A DNA stretch of 48,522 nt from a virus: positions 1 through 48,522 of the IMG/VR virus record IMGVR_UViG_3300009506_000055, one strand, 5' to 3'. Below, one piece after another: positions 1 through 7,600 of the stretch. A program made the position numbers and the translations under genes. Position 1 is the stretch's first letter. Each line of letters starts with the position of its first letter. The notes below the pieces were generated by a model that worked only from the letters and a program-made list of their open reading frames with translations, was not told the origin of the DNA and made no database searches.

Positions 1-210
1 CTTGTCATAGTGTATTGACTGCCCCATAAACTCTTTACCCTGATGATGCTCAAAACAAAGAGGAAAACCGCAAGCATGAGCGTTTTCAATTCTTGCCATC
101 GGCAGATGATGCCATTCTGTGGGCTTAGCACCACAAGCAGCGCAACCAAATTGAGAAGCGGCTTCAATGTATGCTTTTTCCTCTCTATTAAACGGTCTTT
201 TTTTACTCAT
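1..210 (-). CDS. Ref-like HNH nuclease, 3' end cut by window edge
   Basis: An open frame of 70 codons runs from an ATG at 210 off the left edge. It has a CxxC pair (residues 23-26, CAAC), a WHH motif at 33-35, and PLCFEHH at 50-56. This is the C..C / HH / C..HH arrangement of the Ref (recombination enhancement function) family of phage HNH-type, RecA-associated DNases. The family usually continues for a few tens of residues, so the C-terminus is missing. It overlaps the upstream gene by 8 bp and is the last visible member of the early operon, next to other recombination-type genes. The family call rests on the metal-binding pattern only; it could be another HNH endonuclease. Confidence 0.6.
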   Translation of the reverse strand, partial: MSKKRPFNREEKAYIEAASQFGCAACGAKPTEWHHLPMARIENAHACGFPLCFEHHQGKEFMGQSIHYDK

Positions 211-532
211 TTATTACTTTTGTATGCGGGTTGCCCGGACCTTCATTTGGCCTTACCCATGCATGCGATATTCTTGCTTTGTCGATAAATATTTTTCTTC
301 CTGTGATATTCACTTCGCAAAACTTAGGAATGAGTTTCTCAATTTTTTTGTAATCTCGTATAGCATTAATCAATGAACCATTACCTATAGCAATACTAAT
401 TCCTTTGCCGTTTGTTATAGCTTCATAATCGTTGATATATTTTCCGGTTACATACCCACATTTGCATGATCGTTCTTTATCAATATCTAGCTTAAATATA
501 TCCCAACATTTCTCACAAAAAAGAAGTTTCAT
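203..532 (-). CDS. hypothetical protein with N-terminal zinc-ribbon-like cysteines
   Basis: 109 residues, not recognised. The first 25 residues contain CEKC and CKCG (CxxC followed by CxC), suggesting a small zinc-binding knuckle. The rest has no motif that I know. It starts 9 bp after the 57-residue gene at 542-715 and ends 8 bp inside the Ref-like nuclease, so it belongs to the early operon. The ribosome binding site is weak, but the tight packing on both sides supports the frame. Confidence 0.6.
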   Translation of the reverse strand: MKLLFCEKCWDIFKLDIDKERSCKCGYVTGKYINDYEAITNGKGISIAIGNGSLINAIRDYKKIEKLIPKFCEVNITGRKIFIDKARISHAWVRPNEGPGNPHTKVINE

Positions 533-541
533 GTTATTTAC

Positions 542-715
542 TTATTTTATGGCTTTATTCTGAAAATGCCGCTTAACTAGTTTTAAAATAAGTTCAGGTG
601 ACTCGTTCAAACTTTCTGCTGCTATGTTTATCCCCGCTATTATGCAGCCGAAAACAGGCTTCAATTCTTGCACGTGAGTTTCTATTATATTGTCTTGATC
701 AATAGTTGTTGCCAT
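542..715 (-). CDS. small hypothetical protein, 57 aa
   Basis: A short frame (begins MATTIDQDN, ends FQNKAIK) that fills the gap between its neighbours. AGGTG lies 7 bases before the ATG, a good ribosome binding site, and the stop is 9 bp before the next gene. No motif is recognised; the C-terminal half looks like an amphipathic helix. Support comes from the Shine-Dalgarno and the exact fit into the gap. Confidence 0.6.
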   Translation of the reverse strand: MATTIDQDNIIETHVQELKPVFGCIIAGINIAAESLNESPELILKLVKRHFQNKAIK

Positions 716-725
716 TTGTTAACAC

Positions 726-1175
726 CTAATATGGTGGCGGTTTATCGCAAGGCCAAGGTACAAACACACCTGTAATTTCAGAAAATCTTTGCTCAACAAC
801 TCTATGCACTTCGATCATTTCAATGTTGCTCAAGTCTGCAGTGCTTTCTTTATGATACATTGCTTTACCAACTTCGCGAAAAATATCTTTTAACATCTCA
901 GCCGTTACCGGCAACTCGAACCCTTTTTTAAATTTCCCTATAAGCTCTCTTTGTGTAAAGCCAGCACCATTCAACTCTTCAGCAAGAAGAGTTAACCATT
1001 TATGCAAAGATTTATTCATTTTTTTTGAACGTTGTTGATCAGATAAAACCTCCCTGTACGGCCTAATGACAACCTCGTTAGGTGGTTCGAGAATAAGGTT
1101 GTTTATTATGGAAACGGCACGGGCTTTTGTTTGATCGTCCCGGACTATTATTACATGCTTCTGTTTTTTTGCCAT
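726..1175 (-). CDS. NinB/Orf-like recombination protein
   Basis: 149 residues. The N-terminal half carries the pattern seen in lambda NinB (Orf) relatives: a basic N-terminal strand, PPNEVVIRPYRE at about 31-42, a polar QQR..K...K..HKWLTLLAEEL helix, and a C-terminal segment with an EMIEVHRVVEQ helix before a Pro-rich end (VPWPCDKPPPY). NinB proteins bind single-stranded DNA and help load recombinases in the lambda Red pathway. The N-terminus overlaps the upstream gene by 25 bp. Neighbouring Ref-like and PD-(D/E)XK-like genes fit a recombination cluster. The family call is from pattern recall and has not been tested. Confidence 0.55.
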   Translation of the reverse strand: MAKKQKHVIIVRDDQTKARAVSIINNLILEPPNEVVIRPYREVLSDQQRSKKMNKSLHKWLTLLAEELNGAGFTQRELIGKFKKGFELPVTAEMLKDIFREVGKAMYHKESTADLSNIEMIEVHRVVEQRFSEITGVFVPWPCDKPPPY

Positions 1176-1426
1176 TCCGCTTCAAACTCTCTTCTTTCTC
1201 TTATAGCATCCTCTTCATCTTTTTTTACAGAGGCCGCCAACTCTTCTTGATATTCTTTTAAAATTATCTTCTCAAGATCCTGAAGGTTCTCGATCAGGCG
1301 ACCATTATGATATATGTTAACACCTTCAACCAAGATTAAGGCGGTTATATATCCGCATTGTGGGCAAGGCTCTTCCCTGTGAATTTCACTTGGCTCCGCC
1401 TCTATTTCCAGGCCTATTTTTGACAT
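1151..1426 (-). CDS. hypothetical protein with CPQCG zinc knuckle
   Basis: 91 residues. CPQCG at about 21-25 is a single zinc-knuckle half; no second CxxC is present, so metal binding would need a partner or dimerisation. The C-terminal 40 residues are strongly charged (KKDEEDAIRERREFEAEW) and probably helical. GAGGG lies 7 bases before the ATG. It starts 3 bp after the upstream stop and overlaps the NinB-like gene by 25 bp. Function unknown. Confidence 0.6.
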   Translation of the reverse strand: MSKIGLEIEAEPSEIHREEPCPQCGYITALILVEGVNIYHNGRLIENLQDLEKIILKEYQEELAASVKKDEEDAIRERREFEAEWQKNRSM

Positions 1427-1429
1427 AAC

Positions 1430-1786
1430 TTAACCCTCTAAGGAAAACGGTATTTCGCGTCTGGCCCTGCTTGAACTTTTTATTACTTCAAAGTCTATTT
1501 GTTTGCTTCGTTCAACTTCAACAGGAAGTTTGGCGCAAAGCTCCAGCTCGCGTTTTAACTTTATTATTTCCTCACGCTGCAACATTAATGTCTTAACCAA
1601 TTTTCTATTGGCCTCTTCCATTTTATCGCATTGATGTGATATTTTACACCAGTTGCTTAATAGCGATTCATACGAGTCGCAAAAAACCTCCAATTCAGAA
1701 AGTATATAAGTTGCCACCCATTCTAACTCGTCTCGTTTTGCTATTGTTATTCGGCTTAAAACAGCTCTGACGGTCTGCTTGATCAT
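1430..1786 (-). CDS. hypothetical coiled-coil protein, 118 aa
   Basis: The open frame reaches back to 1867, but I place the start at the internal ATG at 1786 (MIKQTVRAV), because GGGGGTG lies 6 bases upstream and the longer version would translate through a perfect 12-bp inverted repeat (1809-1852). Residues about 50-95 form a charged heptad-like helix (MEEANRKLVKTLMLQREEI), probably a coiled coil. The family is not recognised. It is followed 3 bp later by the CPQCG gene. Confidence 0.6.
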   Translation of the reverse strand: MIKQTVRAVLSRITIAKRDELEWVATYILSELEVFCDSYESLLSNWCKISHQCDKMEEANRKLVKTLMLQREEIIKLKRELELCAKLPVEVERSKQIDFEVIKSSSRARREIPFSLEG

Positions 1787-1808
1787 AATGGACACCCCCT
1801 TTTTAAAT

Positions 1809-1852
1809 ACTCCCCGGCAATAGGGTAGAGCCATCAAGATTTGCCGGGGAGT
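1809..1852 (-). promoter_or_regulatory. perfect 12-bp inverted repeat upstream of coiled-coil gene
   Basis: ACTCCCCGGCAA (1809-1820) and TTGCCGGGGAGT (1841-1852) are perfect reverse complements around a 20-base loop. In the minus-strand transcript the hairpin ends 22 bases before the ATG at 1786. It is followed by ATTTAAAAAGG rather than a T-run, so it is not a standard Rho-independent terminator. It could be an operator, an RNA stabiliser or a translational control element. Confidence 0.6.
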
Positions 1853-1892
1853 CCGTCTATCTATCATTCCGTAATCTAATTAGTTCCAAAAG

Positions 1893-1916
1893 CTAAGTCT
1901 CAGGCTTTCTGTACAT
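1893..1916 (-). other. seven-codon mini-ORF with strong ribosome binding site
   Basis: AGGAGG stands 5 bases before ATG-TAC-AGA-AAG-CCT-GAG-ACT-TAG, encoding MYRKPET. No longer frame starts at this excellent ribosome binding site. It sits between the gene at 1930-2118 and the hairpin at 1809-1852, the order expected of a leader peptide. It may equally be the relic of a deleted gene. Confidence 0.3.
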
Positions 1917-1929
1917 ATTCGCCTCCTGT

Positions 1930-2118
1930 TTAAGGTTGGTCCGGTGGTTTTTTGAACCATATACAAGAATCGGATATAAATTCTGAAACATCGAGCCACG
2001 TACTAACTCCAAACTGTTCATCTTCCTCGTATGGCTCACACATGCAAAAGTTGATCTCTACACCTTCTTTGTTCCAAAAGGTTTCTCTGAATTTACACCC
2101 TGAACAGTTTTCATGCAT
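1930..2118 (-). CDS. small Cys-rich hypothetical protein
   Basis: 62 residues with six cysteines, including CSGCKF at 5-10, CMC at 25-27 and a later DSCIWF. The spacing suggests one bound metal, but the family is not recognised. It lies between other small Cys-rich early genes (2134-2508, 203-532), a common trait of phage early regions. Confidence 0.55.
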   Translation of the reverse strand: MHENCSGCKFRETFWNKEGVEINFCMCEPYEEDEQFGVSTWLDVSEFISDSCIWFKKPPDQP

Positions 2119-2133
2119 AATTAAGTACTTCCG

Positions 2134-2508
2134 CTAATTCACAGGAGTTTCAGCCCATAAACCATAACGTTTTTCTGCAAAACCAGTCTGTTTTGGCTGG
2201 TAGTTACATGGGTTTTTACTAAGCTCAGTAATTAACTCGTTGGCAAAATAAGCAATGTTTCTGTTAAAATTTTCTTCATAGGCGTTGTTCGTCTTTTCAC
2301 TACTTCTTGACACCCCATCGCAAGATTTGCATTTCGGAGTCAGCCAGTTTTTCTGGCCGCGTCTATGCCAGTGACATTTATGACGCTCAGAATCAGTCCA
2401 AACGTCAAGAATGCAATTGGTGCTTCCCCCGTAGCAGATATGATTGTAAAGCTTTGGTCGCTTTATGCATCTGTCCAAAACAGTTTTTATCAATGTTTCG
2501 TCTAACAT
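2134..2508 (-). CDS. hypothetical Cys/His-rich protein
   Basis: 124 residues. Residues about 45-66 hold CHWHRRG and CKSC, a C..H..C..C arrangement that could bind zinc. The remainder is polar with a short helical stretch (FANELITELSK). AGGGGGAGG lies upstream of the ATG, which is a strong ribosome binding site. It starts 16 bp after the PD-(D/E)XK-like gene. No family recognised. Confidence 0.6.
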   Translation of the reverse strand: MLDETLIKTVLDRCIKRPKLYNHICYGGSTNCILDVWTDSERHKCHWHRRGQKNWLTPKCKSCDGVSRSSEKTNNAYEENFNRNIAYFANELITELSKNPCNYQPKQTGFAEKRYGLWAETPVN

Positions 2509-2524
2509 TTCCTCCCCCTTTCTA

Positions 2525-2917
2525 TTAAGACTTGATCTCTAAGAAACTCAATTCACCCTCGATTAAAGTTATTCTCCCCAAACGCGGCTTCCACCTCATC
2601 GCCTTTCCGCCACGTTTCAATTTTACTTTTCGCCACCCCCATAGTTCCAACAATGTGCCGGGAGTGGAAAGCCATTCCGTTACTTCCTGATATCGCTCAC
2701 CCAATAATTTATCTTTGTGAGCTGAGAATGACTGCCCACATGCCTGTATTCCAAGCACACCCCTTTTAGGATCAAGAGCTATGATATCCAGGCAGCCGAA
2801 AAGATCCTGCCTTATCCCGTGTGGCCCCACATGCGGGTTAAACTTCTCGACTATCCCGCAAACCATCCCCTGATCACTAAGCGCCCTGATTGTTCTCTGA
2901 ACAGGCGAAAGACTCAA
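2525..2917 (-). CDS. PD-(D/E)XK nuclease-like protein
   Basis: 130 residues. The core reads GIRQDLFGCLDIIALDP at about 34-50, followed by a strand ending LGIQACG and then HKDKL. Phage proteins with this R-x-DLFG-x-x-D-(I/L)-(I/L)-A ... (V/I)Q ... K pattern form a PD-(D/E)XK-like group related to restriction endonuclease-like folds. Asp43 and the IQ dipeptide occupy the D and (E/Q)xK positions, and the C-terminus has the typical WG-W-R segment (GWRKVKLKRGG). It may process branched DNA or act in replication-recombination, but activity is not shown. The start overlaps the upstream stop by 4 bp (ATGA). Confidence 0.6.
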   Translation of the reverse strand: MSLSPVQRTIRALSDQGMVCGIVEKFNPHVGPHGIRQDLFGCLDIIALDPKRGVLGIQACGQSFSAHKDKLLGERYQEVTEWLSTPGTLLELWGWRKVKLKRGGKAMRWKPRLGRITLIEGELSFLEIKS

Positions 2918-3492
2918 TATGTCCTCCCATGATAATGTTCTGTTGGCAGTTTTATTGGTCCAGGTTCTCCAGATGTTGTGAAATGTTGAGGGTTTAAATA
3001 TTTTCTTTCTAATATTCCAGGCTCAAAAGCGCAATGGCTTGCCTTCCTAGTCAACTTCTTCCAAGCGGCATTGCCTTTATTATGGCTGTTCGCTATTCTT
3101 TTATCGTTCGCCCTCAACACTGAAACAGGAATAGAGGACATGAGTTCTTCATAAGTTATTTCTTCCCCAACCCACCCCCAACATTTTTTAATCGCTACAC
3201 CAATACTAAGCCCTGTTTTTGCTACAACCATTTCCCCTGTCAACCAGATACCGTCTCTTTTGAAAATAATTGTTCTGCCCCTTTGGTTGTTCCGGATAAG
3301 CCAAACTTTTTCACTTATCCAAATTTTTTTTTCTTCTATTGTTTTGCCCCTGAAGCATGTATAGAGAGAGTGGGGTAATATATTCACAAAAATCGCTGTT
3401 TCTTCGTGAGACTTCCATGGCAAGTCATCAATTCTATAAAACCATCTTTTGCCCTTTTTTTTAACTTCAACTTTCGGTATTACCGTTTCCAT
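2914..3492 (-). CDS. hypothetical early protein, 192 aa
   Basis: Not recognised. It has a basic N-terminus (KVEVKKKGKRWFYR), a central segment VVAKTGLSIGVAIKKCWGWVGEEITYEEL, and a basic ending. The last third resembles the linker of DNA-binding early proteins, but no fold can be assigned. The ATG is preceded by a run of ten G two bases upstream, which acts as an unusually long Shine-Dalgarno. Translation is coupled to the PD-(D/E)XK-like gene by a 4-bp overlap. Confidence 0.6.
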   Translation of the reverse strand: METVIPKVEVKKKGKRWFYRIDDLPWKSHEETAIFVNILPHSLYTCFRGKTIEEKKIWISEKVWLIRNNQRGRTIIFKRDGIWLTGEMVVAKTGLSIGVAIKKCWGWVGEEITYEELMSSIPVSVLRANDKRIANSHNKGNAAWKKLTRKASHCAFEPGILERKYLNPQHFTTSGEPGPIKLPTEHYHGRTY

Positions 3493-3494
3493 TT

Positions 3495-3504
3495 CCCCCC
3501 CCCC
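3495..3504 (-). repeat. poly-G(10) tract overlapping a ribosome binding site
   Basis: Ten consecutive C on the plus strand, G10 in the transcript, end two bases before the ATG at 3492. The tract is the only ribosome binding sequence for that gene. Such tracts slip during replication, so the spacing to the ATG may vary. Its length should be treated with care because homopolymers are also error-prone in sequencing. Confidence 0.7.
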
Positions 3505-3515
3505 TTATTTCAGGA

Positions 3516-3545
3516 TAGCGGTGACAGGACTCGAACTTGTATTCA
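3516..3545 (-). other. tRNA T-arm-like fragment (possible attachment-site relic)
   Basis: On the minus strand the sequence reads ACAAG-TTCGAGT-CCTGT (3524-3540), a T-arm with a canonical TTCGA loop and four of five stem pairs. It is followed by CACCGCTA, which fits the 3' acceptor half plus discriminator base. No matching AGCGGTG 5' acceptor is found upstream, so this is not a complete tRNA. A 3' tRNA fragment beside a Cro-like gene is what a phage attP carries, but no integrase is seen. Confidence 0.35.
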
Positions 3546-3556
3546 TACCTGAATCA

Positions 3557-3802
3557 TCAAGCAAGCTCTGTTTTTATCAATTCATCGTAGTATCCCCTAG
3601 CCCGGTCTAGATAGGACAAAGAGGACTCTATTTTTTTAATTTGAGATGCTACCGTCTCAGTGAGAAGGTAGCCTTTCGTATCGTTACAGTCATGCATTGC
3701 TTGCACGTCGAACGACAAAGCATTTTTGCGCACGTCTTCTATGGCCTCAGACAGGGCTAGTTCAGCTCCTTTGAGCTGAAAATCTTTCATTGTTTTCTCC
3801 AT
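3557..3802 (-). CDS. hypothetical helical protein
   Basis: 81 residues, mostly helical and charged, family not recognised. GGGGTGAG lies just before the ATG, giving good start support. It follows the Cro-like gene by 4 bp, so the two are probably co-translated; a small helical partner of the regulator is one possibility. Its 3' end lies 12 bp before the tRNA-like fragment. Confidence 0.55.
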   Translation of the reverse strand: MEKTMKDFQLKGAELALSEAIEDVRKNALSFDVQAMHDCNDTKGYLLTETVASQIKKIESSLSYLDRARGYYDELIKTELA

Positions 3803-3806
3803 TTTC

Positions 3807-3992
3807 TCACCCCATTCTCAGTCTTCGCCTTTTCTCCTCTGTTGTTCCACACAACCAAACGCATTTTTTAATTCCGCTGGCTTCCTCAAACCGTTTTGCA
3901 GACGTAATGGACAACCTTTTTCTCCCGTTTATCACATCATTGATATACTGACGTGATAAACCTAAACGTTTTGCCAATTCTGTTTGTTTCAT
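3807..3992 (-). CDS. Cro/C1-type HTH regulator
   Basis: 61 residues with an XRE-family helix-turn-helix at about 4-28 (TELAKRLGLSRQYINDVINGR). The family binds operator DNA as dimers. At 61 residues the protein is Cro-sized and lacks a dimerisation or cleavage domain, so it is more like Cro than a CI repressor. It is the first gene after the early promoter (4056-4084), whose -35 element lies in the palindrome TTGAC-TT-GTCAA (4073-4084), a plausible operator for autoregulation. No divergent repressor gene is present on the plus strand. Confidence 0.75.
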   Translation of the reverse strand: MKQTELAKRLGLSRQYINDVINGRKRLSITSAKRFEEASGIKKCVWLCGTTEEKRRRLRMG

Positions 3993-4055
3993 TAATTTTT
4001 TCTTTGTTTAATCCTGTTAAAATTTAGGCATTAATTGTTAACTCCTTTTAAGGGA

Positions 4056-4084
4056 AATATACGCCTTAAAGATTGACTTGTCAA
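4056..4084 (-). promoter_or_regulatory. early promoter with palindromic -35 region
   Basis: On the minus strand TTGACA (4079-4084) and TATATT (4056-4061) are separated by 17 bases: a consensus -35 and a 5/6 -10 hexamer. The -35 lies in the palindrome TTGAC-TT-GTCAA (4073-4084). Transcription would start near 4049 and read the Cro-like gene and the early operon. AAAGGAG and a four-codon frame (MPKF, 4017-4031) occur in the leader. Confidence 0.7.
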
Positions 4085-4132
4085 CACAAAAATAAACTTT
4101 TTACGGTTACTTTTTAATTTACATTTTACTTG

Positions 4133-4158
4133 AAAAACAACCAGCAGAACAGCTAGTT
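4133..4158 (-). terminator. Rho-independent terminator of the late operon
   Basis: In the minus-strand RNA AACTAGC pairs with GCTGGUU (seven pairs, one G-U) around a 6-base loop, followed by a U-rich GUUUUU tail. It sits just after the stop of the last late gene (4164) and about 50 bp before the early promoter, separating the two transcription units. Confidence 0.7.
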
Positions 4159-4163
4159 ATGAA

Positions 4164-4289
4164 CTATGCATCGGCAAAAAAATTTCTTAGGGCTTGATGC
4201 ATCTCCCTTTTTTCTTTCTCGATGCGCTTTTTAATGAAAGGCGCAATATCTATAATCTGCGCCTTTTTCTTTTTCTTGCGCTTTTCCAT
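4164..4289 (-). CDS. small basic protein, 41 aa, last late gene
   Basis: Begins MEKRKKKKKAQ and ends NFFADA. It is very Lys/Arg-rich, suggesting nucleic-acid binding or a packaging-associated peptide. The start is 3 bp after the upstream stop, with GTGAG overlapping that stop as the ribosome binding site. It ends immediately before the terminator at 4133-4158. No family recognised; support is the tight coupling and the full use of the gap. Confidence 0.55.
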   Translation of the reverse strand: MEKRKKKKKAQIIDIAPFIKKRIEKEKREMHQALRNFFADA

Positions 4290-4292
4290 GAT

Positions 4293-4655
4293 TTACTCAC
4301 AATGTGGGCATTTCATTCCGTCTATTACGATAATTTGCTTTTCGTAATAGTATCCCATCTTGTTCATGGTCTCCCTCGATATCCACCCGGTAGACAGGCA
4401 ATTGAAACAGACAAAAAGTTGCCAATCACTTTTATCACCAAGTTTTAAGGAAACCTCGCAAACATCGCAATAAGGAAAGGTTATTATGCCGCCGGTTTTC
4501 TTTGGTATTTGTAGAATACCGACAGCCTTAAAAGGCCCCTTTCTAGGATCAAGCGAGTGATCAAGCTCACAGGTCAACCCCGGATCTACCCTGTTTAGTG
4601 TATTTTCGATTACATCTAATCCACGCTCTAAACCCTCATACCCTGTAAGTCTCAT
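4293..4655 (-). CDS. hypothetical zinc-ribbon-like protein
   Basis: 120 residues with three cysteine pairs in the second half: CDVC (about 63-66), CFNC (about 82-85) and CPHCE at the extreme C-terminus. Two pairs can make one zinc ribbon, with the last pair spare. It follows the giant polyvalent protein by 9 bp in the late operon, so it may be a minor virion or DNA-associated protein, but nothing identifies its function. Confidence 0.6.
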   Translation of the reverse strand: MRLTGYEGLERGLDVIENTLNRVDPGLTCELDHSLDPRKGPFKAVGILQIPKKTGGIITFPYCDVCEVSLKLGDKSDWQLFVCFNCLSTGWISRETMNKMGYYYEKQIIVIDGMKCPHCE

Positions 4656-4664
4656 TGCAACCCC

Positions 4665-7600
4665 CTATTGTTCAATCATGTTGTACCTTTTATTAAATTC
4701 TTTTTGTACACTTTTAATGCGTACATTTATTTTGTCAACCGCTTTTTTACGACCAGAAGCCTGGAGTTTCTTACGAGTTCTATATAGTTTTCGTAATGTT
4801 TTCTCGGCCTTATCTGCTGCAAGAATCAATCTTGCCCTTTTATCACGAAGCAGTTTTTTTCGCTGTTCTGGAGTTGCGACCTTTAATTGCTTTTTCAAGG
4901 TCAGAACTTTGTTAACATTATTGTAATATAATGTTTGATCGGCATATTCGGATGGTTGGCCGAACACTCTTCTGGCAAAAGGCCACTCTTTTGCCTGAAT
5001 CTCTTCACCGCTGACCAGTTTAACAGGCACATTAAGCGTATCTTTAACAAATCTCCCTGCAGAACCGGCGGCCGTGTCATACCAAAGATCTATGGTTTCC
5101 GGAGAAATATCGACAAGCCCCTTCTTGACAGTGTCTCCACCGGTTAACTTATTAATCGCTTCAGCCATAAATTTGCTAGGGGTTGATACGGATTTCCAAT
5201 ATCTTTGGGAATCAGGAGTTTCGATTCTTTCAAAAGGGTTCTTTTCTGGCATTAATGGACCACCATACCAAGTACGGTTTTCCGCTATCATCGCCACCGG
5301 GTCAAAAACTGTCGGCATGATCATCTGAAGAGCTGTTGCGCTTGCTATTGGATTGAAGGCATTTGCAAACGAAACCGCCACTCTAGCGGCTCCTTCCGCC
5401 ACAGAATAGTCACGGCCAGACATCATAGAAGTTAAAGAGCGTCCTAGTTCATGGCCTAGATTATAAAAAGCGTTGTACCCCCACGGCATCGGGATTTGAA
5501 AATATTTCCCCTTGCTTCCGGGGATCATAATTATAATATTGCGCTCCTTTAAAAATTCAGGAACGGTTTTTTCATAATAAGGCATCCCATCATCATCGTC
5601 TCCCCCCATGAGCAACCCCAACATATTCATGGCAAAACCACCGGCAACCACCCCGCCCATAATTTTTCTTACCTTGGGGCTTCGATAGCCAGCTTGCATT
5701 ATACGAACAGAGCCTTGAATACCGGCATTGGAAAATAAATAAAACGCATTTATGTTTGGTCCGATAGCGCCCTTTTTGGTGAAATCGACGGTAAGGTTTG
5801 CAGCGGCAAAAGCGGCTTTTTGTTTTCCAACCTTATTGGATAAATGCTTGTATACCGCGAGGCGTACCCCGTTTTCCACGGCGGTATTTGCCGCTTCGAT
5901 AAAGCCACCGATAGCCCTGATGGTTTTCTTAGTAACATGCTTACCTTGTTTAAATTCTATCTCCCTTTGCAGATTTTTTCCAAGCTTCTCCACGCTCTCG
6001 TAACCTTGCCGCCAACCTATCTTTGCCCCCTCTTTTTCAAACTCCCGGAAAAGCACAGAGAAAGGATCTTTCTCATCTTTTTTCATTTCTGCTTTCCAGA
6101 TACCCTTGATAGCGGGAAAAACGTCTTTAATGATCTTCTTTTGCATCCCTTTGGCCTCTGTATCTTCCATATGGATACCAGCCGTTTGGATATCTCGCAA
6201 AAAGTTGGAAAGCATAAATTCGGGTGAAAAGGAAGTATTAATCGCGGCCAGATACCTGTTAACCTTCCCGAGTACCTTTACAATTGACCCCATTTCTGAC
6301 GGACTCTTGATTGATTCCACAAGGCGCATCATGGTGGTATTGTCAGGGTTAACGCGTATTAATTTCCTTTCCCCATTAATCTTAACAAAGAAACCGTCTT
6401 CCGGCTCCGTTTGGTCAGTATACATTTGAATGTTACCGTCGCGGTCATACCCCGCTTTTTTGGCAACGTCTTCAATCCACCAAATATCCGGGTCCGGGTT
6501 TCTGGAAACCAAATCATAAAGAGCCTTACCGGTTTCTGATCTCCATTTTCTCCCTATCGCCGTTTGATAATTATCAACGGTATGGGCAACAACATTCTCC
6601 ACTGGTCGTAAACTGCCAGCTCTTGCATGAATTTCTTTTCCGAGCGGACCGGTTTTTCTCCCTACTGTACCGGGTCTCTCCCCGCTTCTTCCTTCCCGAT
6701 ACAGAGGAACGTAAAACTCATACGTGTTTTTTATTGCCTTGTACGATTCGGGAGTAATAAGACCCGCTTTTAATAATAGGTTAAGTTTTTTATCATTTAT
6801 ATTTGACAAGGCCTTTCGTGCTATCTCTATTTTGGCGCTGCCCTTCCACTTATCAAGTATCTTCCCGGCCTCTTCGTCGGTTATCCCGGCGAATCTAATG
6901 CTGCGATATTCCCAATCAGCTTTTTGATCAAGCAGAACCTTGTGTTTTCGCTCTGCGTTTTCTAATGCATCAGAAAGCCTCTTATCGGCCCCCTTTTCAA
7001 TTTCTTTGTCTGTCCATGTCCTAGCCTCCAATTCTTCTCTTCTCTTCTGTAGAGCCTTTCCAGCGGCTTCTAAACCACTATATTGCTCCTGTAGCAGTTC
7101 GAGAAAAATATTCTGCCGATCTTCACGTTCTAACTCGGCGCTTCCTTCGTCGATTTTATACTGAAGAGCATCCCGGTCTTTCCCGGTTTTCAACTTGACA
7201 ATATTTTTTAAGTAGCGAAGCGCATTAGTTTGTCTAAGCCTAGCATTTGCTTCCGGAACATGCTTGGCGTAAGCATATTCGTGTAAATCGTTTACTGACA
7301 AATCAGCATCAGCCAAGATATCAAGCAATGGTTGAACCTGTTTCCTGTCAAACTCTTTGATTTCAGCGGCCTCTCTTTTGCCGCGCAGCCGCTCGATAGT
7401 GTATACATCCGTTTTATCCGGTTGTTTCCCTGTTGCTTCTTGCGCCCTTCTTAGTGGATCTGCAACATCAACAAGGTTGTAGATCAACTTCTCTCTTAAC
7501 TCCTGATCTAGTCCAAACTTATCGGCTACCCCTAAGATTTTATCCTCTATGGTCTCCGGTGTGCCATCAACGGGAGAACCAACAGAAAACATTATTCGCC

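Noticed and set aside
1787-1867. Longer start for the coiled-coil gene at 1867
   Set aside because: It reads through a perfect inverted repeat and lacks a Shine-Dalgarno; the ATG at 1786 has GGGGGTG.
4017-4031. Four-codon ORF (MPKF) after AAAGGAG in the early leader
   Set aside because: Too short to judge and the spacing from the Shine-Dalgarno is about 11 bases; noted only under the promoter.
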